A stretch of 64,000 nt of DNA from Pseudanabaena sp. PCC 6802 (GTDB taxonomy: Bacteria; Cyanobacteriota; Cyanobacteriia; Pseudanabaenales; Pseudanabaenaceae). Both the position numbers and the translations under genes were made by a program. Every line of letters starts with the position of its first letter. Positions within the stretch are counted from its first letter, which is position 1. The stretch covers positions 317,966 to 381,965 of the forward strand of contig NZ_KB235914.1 in the NCBI RefSeq assembly GCF_000332175.1, given 5' to 3'. Below the pieces are notes generated by a model that had not been told where the DNA came from, ran no database searches, and was given only the letters and a program-made list of their open reading frames with translations. Shown here in pieces: positions 54,408-63,023 of the stretch.

Positions 54408-55307
54408 TTATTTTAATGGAAAAGTCTGCGTTGGCGATGTGTAGGAAATGTCACTGCGATCGACCCAGCCAACTTTGCCATTCCAAGAGACTTTTTGCCA
54501 AGATACCCCACGAGCCTGCAAGCGCGTAACAAGCACGTTAGAACTTGAGAAAGTTGTATTGAGATCGAGCCGAACGCGCAGCGGTGAAGATGTATTGGAT
54601 GGCAATCGATCGCGCATTTGCTCTGGTTCCTCAACTAGATCCACTACCTCACGAGCATACAAAGACTGAATCACTTCTCCCTTCGCCTCAGGAGTTTTAC
54701 GCATAACTACGCAATCCCCTACAGTCCAGGCAATTCCTTTCCCCACAAAAACTTCTCGTTCGGGATGCCAAACTGAAACGGGCTTCCCATCTTGATACAT
54801 CACACCTAGATCGTAGATCCGACTCCAGCGATCCAAATCTCTGACTCCGGCATAAACGGCTTTGACTCGATCTGGCTTCATCAACAGCAACACTGTTTCG
54901 CTAGAAGTATCATCGCCAGCATAAAACACAAAATCTAAACTACCATCAGGATCTAAGTAACGTGCTTCACTAATATTGTGAACCCAATAGGTTGATAGAT
55001 TATTACCAATTTTGTATTCAAATATGGTCGATCGCTTTCCCTGTCGTTCCAATTGGAAATTCACAAACACGTTCTTTGTCACCCGTTCGGACTTCGGACT
55101 TGTTGGGCATTGCTGTCGCTCGATAACCGGGCGATCGAACTGTGTTTTATAAATTTTCTCAAGTCCAGGTGCGTCCCGATCGAAGTCCATCATCAGAACT
55201 AGTTCTGGAGCAGCAGAGTTCGATCTTTGCGCGGTCGTGGATGGAGCGATCGCAAGTGCTGCACAACTAACTGAAACAATGCCTAAAACTGCGATTGTTG
55301 ATTTCAT
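54408..55307 (-). CDS. Secreted protein with C-terminal SH3-like domain
   Basis: The protein has 299 residues. A signal peptide covers about residues 1-27 (IAVLGIVSVSCAALAIAPSTTA). The middle is strand-rich without a known motif (IFEYKIGNNLSTYWVHNISEARYLD). The last 70 residues (LRVRLDLNTTFSSSNVLVTRLQARGVSW...VSWNGKVGWV) form an SH3b-like repeat as in wall-binding proteins. Cell-envelope location is likely; function is unknown. Confidence 0.75.
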   Translation of the reverse strand: MKSTIAVLGIVSVSCAALAIAPSTTAQRSNSAAPELVLMMDFDRDAPGLEKIYKTQFDRPVIERQQCPTSPKSERVTKNVFVNFQLERQGKRSTIFEYKIGNNLSTYWVHNISEARYLDPDGSLDFVFYAGDDTSSETVLLLMKPDRVKAVYAGVRDLDRWSRIYDLGVMYQDGKPVSVWHPEREVFVGKGIAWTVGDCVVMRKTPEAKGEVIQSLYAREVVDLVEEPEQMRDRLPSNTSSPLRVRLDLNTTFSSSNVLVTRLQARGVSWQKVSWNGKVGWVDRSDISYTSPTQTFPLK

Positions 55308-55362
55308 AAAAAGCTATTGTATAGTTGAGTCATCAATTTAAATATGTGGAAGTGAGGTAAAT

Positions 55363-55845
55363 ATGCGCCATCTTTCAGGTTGTTGGCAGTATATCAGTCC
55401 GGTTGCGATCGCTAGCATTCTAGTGGCTTCCCCCCCAGCCTTTGCCGATCGAGAGAAATTTACAACTGTAAGCGAGTTGGATCGTTCCCAGACTCAAGCT
55501 AATGGTGTAGTTATTATGCCTACTCGTAATAGTTGCGTTCAGGAGTATCCCTCTGCACCCATAAAGGGCGATCGCGCCATGACTCGCAGTGAGGTAGCAG
55601 TTGGTTTGAATAATTGTTTGGATGACACCTACAAGCGTTATACCAATGGCGCGGCAAATCTTGCACCTAAAGACGATCTGACCAATCTGCAACAGCGACA
55701 GGAGCAACAACAGCAAGAAATGACTGGATTGCAAAAGCGGATCGGCGAACTGGAAAGTCAGTCACAGCAATTGGAGCCACAGCAGTTTACGGTGACGACC
55801 AAGCTATCGGGGCAAATTGGGTTTAGCCTCAGCACCACTCGCTAA
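55363..55845 (+). CDS. Truncated SLH/OprB-type porin (N-terminal part only)
   Basis: The protein has 160 residues with an ATG at 55363 and a signal peptide (VAIASILVASPPAFA). It keeps the partial SLH segment IKGDRAMTRSEVAVGLNNCLD, the coiled coil DDLTNLQQRQEQQQQEMTGLQKRIGELESQSQQL and the first strand QFTVTTKLSGQIGF of cyanobacterial outer-membrane porins, which are normally 500 residues or more. A TAA then ends the frame and no beta-barrel follows. It may be a pseudogene or a working periplasmic linker protein. Confidence 0.75.
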   Translation: MRHLSGCWQYISPVAIASILVASPPAFADREKFTTVSELDRSQTQANGVVIMPTRNSCVQEYPSAPIKGDRAMTRSEVAVGLNNCLDDTYKRYTNGAANLAPKDDLTNLQQRQEQQQQEMTGLQKRIGELESQSQQLEPQQFTVTTKLSGQIGFSLSTTR

Positions 55846-56001
55846 GAAAAAATCCATTGACTTAGGGGTAGGTTTGGCTACAAGTTGTTGATTTTATCAA
55901 TAGCGCTCTGGCAAAACCTTCCCCTACATGCAGGGCGCACACTTATCCGAATTCTGAACCATTAGAATGTTATTGTGCCGATTCATAAGGACATTTGAAT
56001 A

Positions 56002-56718
56002 ATGATTGCGATCGCGCCTCCTTCTTCCCAAAGCGAAATTATCTACCCCTCTAGTGACGGCGAACCCGTGGCGGAAACCTACGACCATCTCTATGCTTTG
56101 CTGACGACCTTAGAAGTACTAAAACAACACCTGCAAGCACAAAAGGCAACAGTATTGGCTAACCAATTTCTTTATTATGCCCAGGGCTTCCCCAAACTGC
56201 GTGTCGCTCCTGATGTCATGGTTATCTTTGATGTAGAACCAGGCGGACGGGACAATTACAAAATTTGGGAGGAAGGACAAGTACCTAAAGTGATTTTTGA
56301 GATGACCTCCAAGGGTACGCAGTCGCAGGACAGCGAATTTAAGAAAGACTTGTACGAGCGCATAGAAGTACAGGAATACTGGTTGTTCGATCCCAGGGGG
56401 GACTGGCTGGAGCCACAACTACAGGGGTATAGCTTGCAAGGCGATACCTACGTCCCCATTACCAATGGGCAAAGCGCCATACTGGGACTGCGTCTGGAAG
56501 TCGAAGATAAACTCATCGCATTTTACCAACTGGATACGGGCGCAAGGCTATTGTTACCTGGCGAACTAGCAAAAACTCTACAAGCAGAAATAAAACGACG
56601 TATGGAAGCAGAAATCCTTGCCGAGCAAGAACGCCAACGCGCCGAGCAAGAACGCCAACGCGCGGATGATTTGGAGGCTCTACTGGCTAAGTACCGATCG
56701 CAGTTTGGAGATTTATAG
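56002..56718 (+). CDS. Uma2-family putative endonuclease (5) with coiled-coil tail
   Basis: The protein has 238 residues with an ATG at 56002. The Uma2 core includes RVAPDVMVIFDVEPGGRDNYKIW, VIFEMTSKGTQSQDSEFKKDLYERIEVQEYWLFDP. After residue 195 comes a charged coiled coil with two exact AEQERQR repeats. It stands 33 bp before the SbcC-type gene, and co-transcription is possible. Confidence 0.88.
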   Translation: MIAIAPPSSQSEIIYPSSDGEPVAETYDHLYALLTTLEVLKQHLQAQKATVLANQFLYYAQGFPKLRVAPDVMVIFDVEPGGRDNYKIWEEGQVPKVIFEMTSKGTQSQDSEFKKDLYERIEVQEYWLFDPRGDWLEPQLQGYSLQGDTYVPITNGQSAILGLRLEVEDKLIAFYQLDTGARLLLPGELAKTLQAEIKRRMEAEILAEQERQRAEQERQRADDLEALLAKYRSQFGDL

Positions 56719-56751
56719 CAATTTGCACTTTTATCCATTCCAAAACTATTT

Positions 56752-59178
56752 ATGCGATTAATCTCTCTCAGGCTGGAAAATTTCCGCCAGCATAAATCGA
56801 CGGAAGTGCATTTCCCTAGCGGCTTGACGGGTATCCTGGGTGCCAATGGGTCGGGCAAGAGCACGATTCTCGAAGCGATCGCCTGGGTGCTGTATGGCAA
56901 CCAGGCAGGCGTAACCAGAGGCGAGACAGATACGTTGATCTGGCGATTGGCTCCTGGCAAAAGTAGCGCGATCGCGGAGTTGACCTTTGCATTTAACGGG
57001 CAGACCTATACAGTTAAGCGATCGCAATCCAGCAGCAAAAGTACGGCAGAATTACGCCACGACGGCAAAACGATTGCGAATTCGATTAAATCCGTCAATG
57101 AGAAGCTAACTCAACTTTTGGGCATGACCCATCAGGAATTTTTTAATAGCTACTTTACAGGGCAGAAGGATCTCAATTTCCTCGGTGCCATCAAAGGAGC
57201 CACAGAACGGGAACGCTTCATTGCTAAAATGCTGGGCTACGAGCGACTCAGCGAGGTACAGGGGGCAGCCGGTAAAAGCGGTACGTTACGCGATCGCAAG
57301 CGGCAACAGGAACGTCAGGTAGATATGCTAGCTGGCAGTCGCGGCGATTTAGAGGCGATCGCTGCGAAGATTAAGTCACAACAAGCGGGTTTAGCAGACG
57401 CACAAACTCAACTCGAACAATCCAATCGGGTTCTGATCGCCGCCGTAGATCGCAAGCAGGGTTTGGAACCGCAACTAATGGAATTAGAGCGCGATCGCGA
57501 TCGATTTCAGAGTCTCGATCGCCAGCGTCAAGTGCAGCAGGCAAATCTGGAGCAAATTAACCGACAGATTGCACAATTAAGTCAAGAGAGAGAACATCTC
57601 GCCGCTGATGCTCGGAGATACAACGAGCTTAGCTTAGAGGTGGCAGGTTACGAGCAGATGCAGGCGCAAGAGAAGCAACTCGCAGAATTAAAGCAGTCGG
57701 CTGCCAGGAAGGGAGAATTACAATCGCGGTTAGCAAAGTTGGCAGCAGAAATCTCTGATTTACACGCGCAATTAGAGCAACTAGAAAATATTCCAACATC
57801 CTTGCAAGAGCTGCAAGCAGCGATCGCAACTTTCCAAACTCAGCACCAAATCACAGCCAGCGAAATCCAAACCCAGACCCTAGCTTGGCAGGAGGAACAA
57901 GCAGATCTGCGAGCAAGAATAAAAGCCGAACGACAAAATCTCAAGCAGGTCGAATCCCAAAAAGGGGCGATCGCTCTGGCAGGTCATGAAGGCATCTGCC
58001 CCACTTGCGAACGCCCCCTGCATGAAGAATACGATACGGTTATAGAGCGCTTTCATACTCAGATTAGTCACACGCAGTCGCATATCAGCGCATGGCAATC
58101 TCAGTTAGATATTTTGCAATCGCCACCCGATCGCCTATCACAATTACAAGCTGCACAAATTCAGCTCGATCGAGATATATCTCAGGCGCAGGCGCAGGAA
58201 AAGCAACTGATGGCAGATTTAGCCAAACAGCAGGTGCTGGAGCAAAATCTCATTGACAAGCAAACAGAGTCATCCCACCTAAACTCAGAGATTCAGAATA
58301 TTCCCGATAGCTTTGACTCTACTGCTTACGGGCAACTCGTACAGGAGTTGCAACGCCTCAAGCCCAAGTACGAAGACTGGTTGCGTTCCGCTAACGCACC
58401 GCAAAGGCTCAGTCAAATTGATATCCAACTAGCGGATCGAGAACAGGAGAAAATTAGGATTTCGGAAGCGATCGCTCAAATCGATTGCGACCTTGCCGCT
58501 CTCAACTTTATCGAGTCAGAATATCAACAGGTTAAAGCAGCGATCGCTACAGTCACAGAAGAGTTAGATACAGCCCGCCAAAATTTCGCCCTTGCCCAAC
58601 AACAAGTCGTCCTGGCAACCCGAGATTTGGAAGTGTCGCAACAACAGGAAGTGGAGTTTCATCAGAAAGATCGCGAATATCAAGCTGCCAAACAGGAACT
58701 CATCCTGCTTGACGAACTAGATCGAGCCTTTACCGATCTGCGCCAATATCTCACCGAGCAAATTCGCCCGCAACTGGCTGACAGTGCCAGTATATTCCTC
58801 AATCAACTCACCGACGGTCGATATAATGCCATTGAAATCGATTCTAAATACAATGTTGTGGTGTTGGATGACGGCGATCGTAAGCCCGTGATTTCCGGGG
58901 GTGAAGAAGATATCGTGAATCTCTGCTTGCGCCTAGCAATTTCGCAAATGATTACCGAACGTAGCGGACAGCCATTCTCTTTATTAGTTTTAGATGAAGT
59001 ATTTGGTTCGCTGGATGATGGGCGACGAGATAATGTCTTGGGGTTATTACATGCTCTGGAGCAACATTTCGAGCAAGTATTGATTATTACCCACATCGAA
59101 TCAACTAAAGAAAGCCTCAACCATACAATTCGCCTGGAATTCGATTCTCAGCAGCAATGTTCGCGACTAGTTTCTTGA
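56752..59178 (+). CDS. sbcC: SbcC/Rad50-type ATPase
   Basis: The protein has 808 residues with an ATG at 56752. Walker A is GANGSGKST at 30-38. Two long coiled coils flank a zinc hook CPTC near residue 416. The ABC signature SGGEEDIVNLCLRLA lies near 713 and Walker B LLVLDEVFGSLD near 744. SbcC with SbcD processes DNA ends and hairpins. The nuclease subunit gene sbcD is not in this window on either side, so it must be elsewhere or missing. Palindrome-rich surroundings make the hairpin-cleaving role of interest. Confidence 0.93.
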   Translation: MRLISLRLENFRQHKSTEVHFPSGLTGILGANGSGKSTILEAIAWVLYGNQAGVTRGETDTLIWRLAPGKSSAIAELTFAFNGQTYTVKRSQSSSKSTAELRHDGKTIANSIKSVNEKLTQLLGMTHQEFFNSYFTGQKDLNFLGAIKGATERERFIAKMLGYERLSEVQGAAGKSGTLRDRKRQQERQVDMLAGSRGDLEAIAAKIKSQQAGLADAQTQLEQSNRVLIAAVDRKQGLEPQLMELERDRDRFQSLDRQRQVQQANLEQINRQIAQLSQEREHLAADARRYNELSLEVAGYEQMQAQEKQLAELKQSAARKGELQSRLAKLAAEISDLHAQLEQLENIPTSLQELQAAIATFQTQHQITASEIQTQTLAWQEEQADLRARIKAERQNLKQVESQKGAIALAGHEGICPTCERPLHEEYDTVIERFHTQISHTQSHISAWQSQLDILQSPPDRLSQLQAAQIQLDRDISQAQAQEKQLMADLAKQQVLEQNLIDKQTESSHLNSEIQNIPDSFDSTAYGQLVQELQRLKPKYEDWLRSANAPQRLSQIDIQLADREQEKIRISEAIAQIDCDLAALNFIESEYQQVKAAIATVTEELDTARQNFALAQQQVVLATRDLEVSQQQEVEFHQKDREYQAAKQELILLDELDRAFTDLRQYLTEQIRPQLADSASIFLNQLTDGRYNAIEIDSKYNVVVLDDGDRKPVISGGEEDIVNLCLRLAISQMITERSGQPFSLLVLDEVFGSLDDGRRDNVLGLLHALEQHFEQVLIITHIESTKESLNHTIRLEFDSQQQCSRLVS

Positions 59179-59244
59179 TATATTGCTCCGGCAATGAAAA
59201 AGAAAGCATAGGATAATAGAAGTAAAGGCACAAGGAGGTTTGAC

Positions 59245-60225
59245 ATGGATAAACCAGATGGCCGACACCTATCGATAGAGACGCAAAATTACCTTCGACA
59301 GCAAGCGATCCGGTTGCGAGAACAAGGGAAACGAGTATGTGATATTAGTGAGTACCTGGGGATTCATCGTAACACGATTACGGAGTGGTGGTGGGCGTAT
59401 CAAGATTACGGAGAAGCAGCCCTGTTTCAGCAACGACGAGGACGAGAGGTAGGGGAAGGGCGCAGTTTAAGTGCCTCAGAGGAAACAACGATTGAAGAAA
59501 TGCTGCGGGGACACAGCCCGGAGGAATACCAGATCGAGAGCGCCTTGTGGAGTAGACGAGCCGTAAAAGCCTTAATCGAGCAAGAATTAGGTGTGGAGAT
59601 GCCAATCCGCACAGTGGGGGAATACCTCAAACGATGGGGCTACAGCCCCCAGAAGCCGATCGAACGTGCCTATGAGCAAGACCCCGCTGCCGTGAAACAC
59701 TGGTTACAGGAAGAATATCCCGCGATTGAGCAACGGGCACAAGCAGAAGGTGCCGAAATCGAGTGGGGAGATGAATCGGGACTCAGTTCTGATGAGTATG
59801 GAGGGCGAGGTTATGCACCCAAGGGGCATCCCCCTGAAATTCGTCCTAGTAAACGCGAGCGGACACGGTTGAATTTCATTGCTAGCATCAGTAATCAAGG
59901 CACGATTCAATTTATGCTTTACACCTGTACCTTGACAGCCCCAGTATTTATTGAATTTCTGCAACGGTTGATTGACAAGCGTTCAAGCAAACTGTTTTGG
60001 ATCGTGGATCGCCATCCCGTCCATCGAGAGCGCCCCGTGCAGCAATGGTTAGAACAGCACTCCCAGGAGATCGAGTTGTTTTATTTGCCTTCCTATGCGC
60101 CGCAGTTGAATCCAGTAGAGTATTTCAATGGTGATGTGAAACAGGGAGTTCACGCCAAACCTCTGACGCGAAACCTGGGTCAATTAAAACGGGTGCGATC
60201 GGAATTTTGTGTATCGAGCCTCTGA
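59245..60225 (+). mobile_element. IS630-family transposase with altered 3' end
   Basis: The protein has 326 residues with an ATG at 59245 behind AAGGAGG. An N-terminal helix-turn-helix (KRVCDISEYLGIHRNTITEW) precedes the DDE domain: WGDESG, IVDRHPVHRERP and YAPQLNPVEYFN carry the D-D-E set. The usual end of this family, a basic segment after LKRxVRS, is lost: after KRVRS comes EFCVSSL, where an inverted repeat begins (60202-60269). The element's outer ends could not be identified, so it may be incomplete and inactive. Confidence 0.85.
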
Positions 60226-60269
60226 AACAGCGTAAATACGTACTTCAGGACTCAATTTACACAAAAATC
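60202..60269. repeat. Imperfect inverted repeat disrupting the IS630 3' end
   Basis: GAATTTTGTGTATCGAGCC-TCTGAA (60202-60226) is an imperfect inverse of TTCAGGACTCAATTTACACAAAAATC (60244-60269). About 26-bp arms around 17 bp resemble the joined ends of an insertion sequence whose body is gone, or a very short derivative. Confidence 0.5.
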
Positions 60270-60411
60270 TGAACACTCTCAATTAAAACATAGATTGCTA
60301 TCTCAACTGCAGAAATTGCAGAGATTGCCTGCCCACATTAGGAGTTACTTTAAGCATCCATCTATTATTTATGCTGCTCTATAGATTGCATTCTATTTTA
60401 TTGCCAAGGCA

Positions 60412-60512
60412 ATAGCTATAGCCAGTAGGCTTAGGACGAGGTGCAAGGGTGGAACCCTTGCTTGGGGGCAACGCCCCACCCCCCCTGCCTCTTCCGATCT
60501 GAAAACCGCTAT
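60412..60512. repeat. Double-hairpin repeat element 8 with mixed ends
   Basis: The left end ATAGCTATAGCCAGTAGGC belongs to the TATAGCC subfamily and the right end GATCTGAAAACCGCTATA to the TATAGCGG subfamily. Inner hairpins AAGGGTGGAACCCTT and GGGGGCAACGCCCC are kept. The terminal inverted repeat is therefore not matched. Confidence 0.8.
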
Positions 60513-60524
60513 AACTGATATGGC

Positions 60525-60914
60525 TCAGATGACTTTTGGGTAGAATAATTTAATCGTTAAAGTCACCAATAAAAATAGAATGCAGCACGATCCAGCTACT
60601 ATATTTTCTTGGATTTTAGGCGATACGAATACAATAAATCCTTGCCCTTTAATCAAAGCAGAGAAGCTGGAAACGCAAAACGGCATGAGATATAACCTGA
60701 AAGTTTGCCAAGGGTCTCTTTCTCCAATTTTACCAGAAGAAACACTTAGCACCAGACCCGTACCGATTACAGCACTTATCCCAACTGAATTAGTCCATAT
60801 TTTAGGTGAAGGATCGAAATAGAAGAAAACTACGACAACATACCAAATTAAATAACACCAGAGGATCGCTTTACCTAATTTGATTTTACAAAGATATTGA
60901 ATTAACCACATCAT
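60525..60914 (-). CDS. Small membrane protein
   Basis: The protein has 129 residues with an ATG at 60914 and four hydrophobic stretches: ILWCYLIWYVVVVFFYF, ISAVIGTGLVLSVSS, FRLYLMPFCVSSFSALI and GSCCILFLLVTLTIKLFY. No family is recognised. It is AT-rich for this window. Codon structure supports a real gene, but no operon partner is seen. Confidence 0.6.
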   Translation of the reverse strand: MMWLIQYLCKIKLGKAILWCYLIWYVVVVFFYFDPSPKIWTNSVGISAVIGTGLVLSVSSGKIGERDPWQTFRLYLMPFCVSSFSALIKGQGFIVFVSPKIQENIVAGSCCILFLLVTLTIKLFYPKVI

Positions 60915-61080
60915 ATAAGTTCAATAACTCTTTGTTCAATGGTTGGTGTTGCTTTCATCGTTTTGCCTTTTTACCTATCCTCTGACTTAATCCTAACCTG
61001 GCTGCAAAATCCTGCGATCGCCTTCCCATTTTAAGGGATTTGCAGCGATGTATTGCCTGATGTTATGCAAAATCGATCCC

Positions 61081-61383
61081 TTATCCGGGAATGCTATGCC
61101 CCCATTCCTTGAGATAAGGATAGACCGCGATCGCCCGCAGTTGTCCCCAGCGACTCCAGGTACAGGTGGCGATTAAAATCCAGATGCGGCGATCGTTAAT
61201 TGCGGCTAGGGATGCCGTCTTGAGAAATATAGCGGTTTTCACTGCGATCGTCGAAACGAAATAAGCGTATATCCTGGTAGTAGAGGTAGGCGAGTTTGTC
61301 ACCAGTGAAGAAGCAATGACCCAAATGAAACCTTGGCGCGAACCTGCCCCAAAATAGAGATTTATGTTGAAGATATTGAGATA
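61081..61383 (-). pseudogene. Decayed gene in two frames
   Basis: One frame reads KSLFWGRFAPRFHLGHCFFTGDK and on to LAYLYYQDIRLFRFDDRSENRYIS before a TAA. A shifted frame continues with NDRRIWILIATCTWSRWGQLRAIAVYPYLKEWG to a stop at 61081. Both look like protein and no start codon fits the first, so a frameshifted remnant is likely. The family is not recognised. The rest of 60915-61080 shows nothing. Confidence 0.4.
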
Positions 61384-61400
61384 GATATCAATAGGAATTA

Positions 61401-61784
61401 ATGACAAAGTCTCGATTAACTCGCGATCGCTGGTTTTGGATAATTGCAGCAGTTGGCTTTGCCTGTATCTTTTTAGGGATCTTGTTCTTTGCCTATAATG
61501 GCAAGCTACCGTCGATTTTGACCCAAAACGATAAGCCCGCTCATTTAATTTTATATGGCATGGCTACTTTTTTAGGGCATAAGGCCCTGAATTGCCGACA
61601 TATCAAGATTTACGATCGTTCTCTGCCCCTGTTTCCCAGTCTGTTTACGCTACTTGCGATCGCGGAAGAACTGGCACAAGCTTTTTCCCCCAACCGTAGT
61701 TTGGATGCGATCGATTTAGTCGCCGATTTTATTGGCATCGCGATCGGTTATTGGTTGGCAGAACGGGGTAGGCCAAGAACCTGA
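61401..61784 (+). CDS. VanZ-like membrane protein
   Basis: The protein has 127 residues with an ATG at 61401. It has four membrane segments, and the VanZ-like features DKPAHLILYGMATFLGHKAL and IAEELAQAFSPNRSLDAIDLVADFIGIAIGYWLAE are clear. The family is found in many bacteria, mostly without a known role. It converges on the DUF350 gene with a 1-bp gap. Confidence 0.85.
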   Translation: MTKSRLTRDRWFWIIAAVGFACIFLGILFFAYNGKLPSILTQNDKPAHLILYGMATFLGHKALNCRHIKIYDRSLPLFPSLFTLLAIAEELAQAFSPNRSLDAIDLVADFIGIAIGYWLAERGRPRT

Positions 61785-61785
61785 A

Positions 61786-62658
61786 TTAAAAACTCCAGGC
61801 AATCAGGAACGACCCCGCAATATAGGCAAATGCCTCGATTAACCCTGCCCCTAGATTAGGGATATCCTGATGCACGATCTCGTTAGAAATTTTTACCCCA
61901 GGCACCAGAATAATATCTGCTAATAAACGAATGCCTGCCAGCAAAATTAACCCTAATGGAATTGCTAACCCGTACAAAGCAAAGCTAATCGTCCAATTCT
62001 CAAATTCTGGGTAGTAGGCAGCGCGTACTACATTACCCACCGCGACGATGATGCCAGCGATCGCCACTCCCGCTGCCGGATTATTCCGCTTTTGAATTTC
62101 TGCAAATACGTCATAGGTGGCAATCCATGAATACACGGCACTGACCGATACGATTGCTGCAAGTCCTAAGCCCCAACAGGTTAAGCCCACCAACCACGTG
62201 CCGCTACTACCGCCCAGGGCAGTACTCAAAATCAGACCATTACCCACATGGCAGCTAGCCTCTAACATTGCCGCACCAACATTTTGCTCCTCGCGGATTT
62301 CTCTGGCACAATCGCAGCGTTTCAGGATGAGAAAATCGCAAACCCATGCCCCAGCCAGCATGAGCAAGATCGCGATCGCGCCATAGCTGACAAGAGTTTG
62401 TAAAGTTGGCAAAATATCCTGCCAAACTCCTGTAGATTTAGTCAGCACGCCACCCAGGGCAATCGTGATGCCGAGATAATAGCCTACCAGGGCGATCGCC
62501 ACCGCCGGATTATCCCGTACAAACAGTTCGCGGTTTAGCTCCATGCGCCGAAATAGCTTTTGATAGGCAAACTGCCCGACCCAAAAAAGCATAAACCCCA
62601 CCACGATTTCTAGTAAAACCAAGGGGGTACGACCTAGTTCTTGTATTACTCGTTCCAT
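61786..62658 (-). CDS. Tandem DUF350 membrane protein
   Basis: The protein has 290 residues with an ATG at 62658. Eight or so membrane segments form two DUF350 units: residues 1-140 (VRDNPAVAIALVGYYLGITIALGG) and 150-290 (QKRNNPAAGVAIAGIIVAVGNVVRA). Each has the conserved NPA-A-A-GY-like motif. The family has an unknown role in the inner membrane. Confidence 0.88.
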   Translation of the reverse strand: MERVIQELGRTPLVLLEIVVGFMLFWVGQFAYQKLFRRMELNRELFVRDNPAVAIALVGYYLGITIALGGVLTKSTGVWQDILPTLQTLVSYGAIAILLMLAGAWVCDFLILKRCDCAREIREEQNVGAAMLEASCHVGNGLILSTALGGSSGTWLVGLTCWGLGLAAIVSVSAVYSWIATYDVFAEIQKRNNPAAGVAIAGIIVAVGNVVRAAYYPEFENWTISFALYGLAIPLGLILLAGIRLLADIILVPGVKISNEIVHQDIPNLGAGLIEAFAYIAGSFLIAWSF

Positions 62659-63023
62659 AGGGCGATGAAATAATAGCCCGAATGTTTAATCGTGTGGGCG
62701 AAGTGGGTAAGCTAAAAGAAATCATAAATTCAATAGCACTGCCTAACAAGCCCCTAAGTAAATCTAAGGGATTATTGAAAAATTTGCGCAGGGTTTCTTC
62801 ATATAGCAACCTATAGCAATCCGAAATGATTTGTGAAAATTAGCGATCGGCGGTCAGCGGTCAGCGCAAGCGGTCAGCGCAGAAATTTTACACCTCAGGT
62901 AGGAGTGCTATACGCAATTGTAAGATTTCCTTGCAAAAGCTAGCTGCTGCTAGCTAGATAGCATAAATAAATTGCGATTGCAGATAGATTGGTCTTGTTA
63001 ATTTTGCCACTTGGGGAGTAGGG
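62659..63023. promoter_or_regulatory. Divergent promoter region, no gene
   Basis: The 365-bp region between DUF350 and the PAS-EAL gene holds three CGGTCAGCG repeats at about 62851-62879 and no open frame of note. The EAL gene has a GGGGAG ribosome-binding site before its ATG. Confidence 0.5.
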
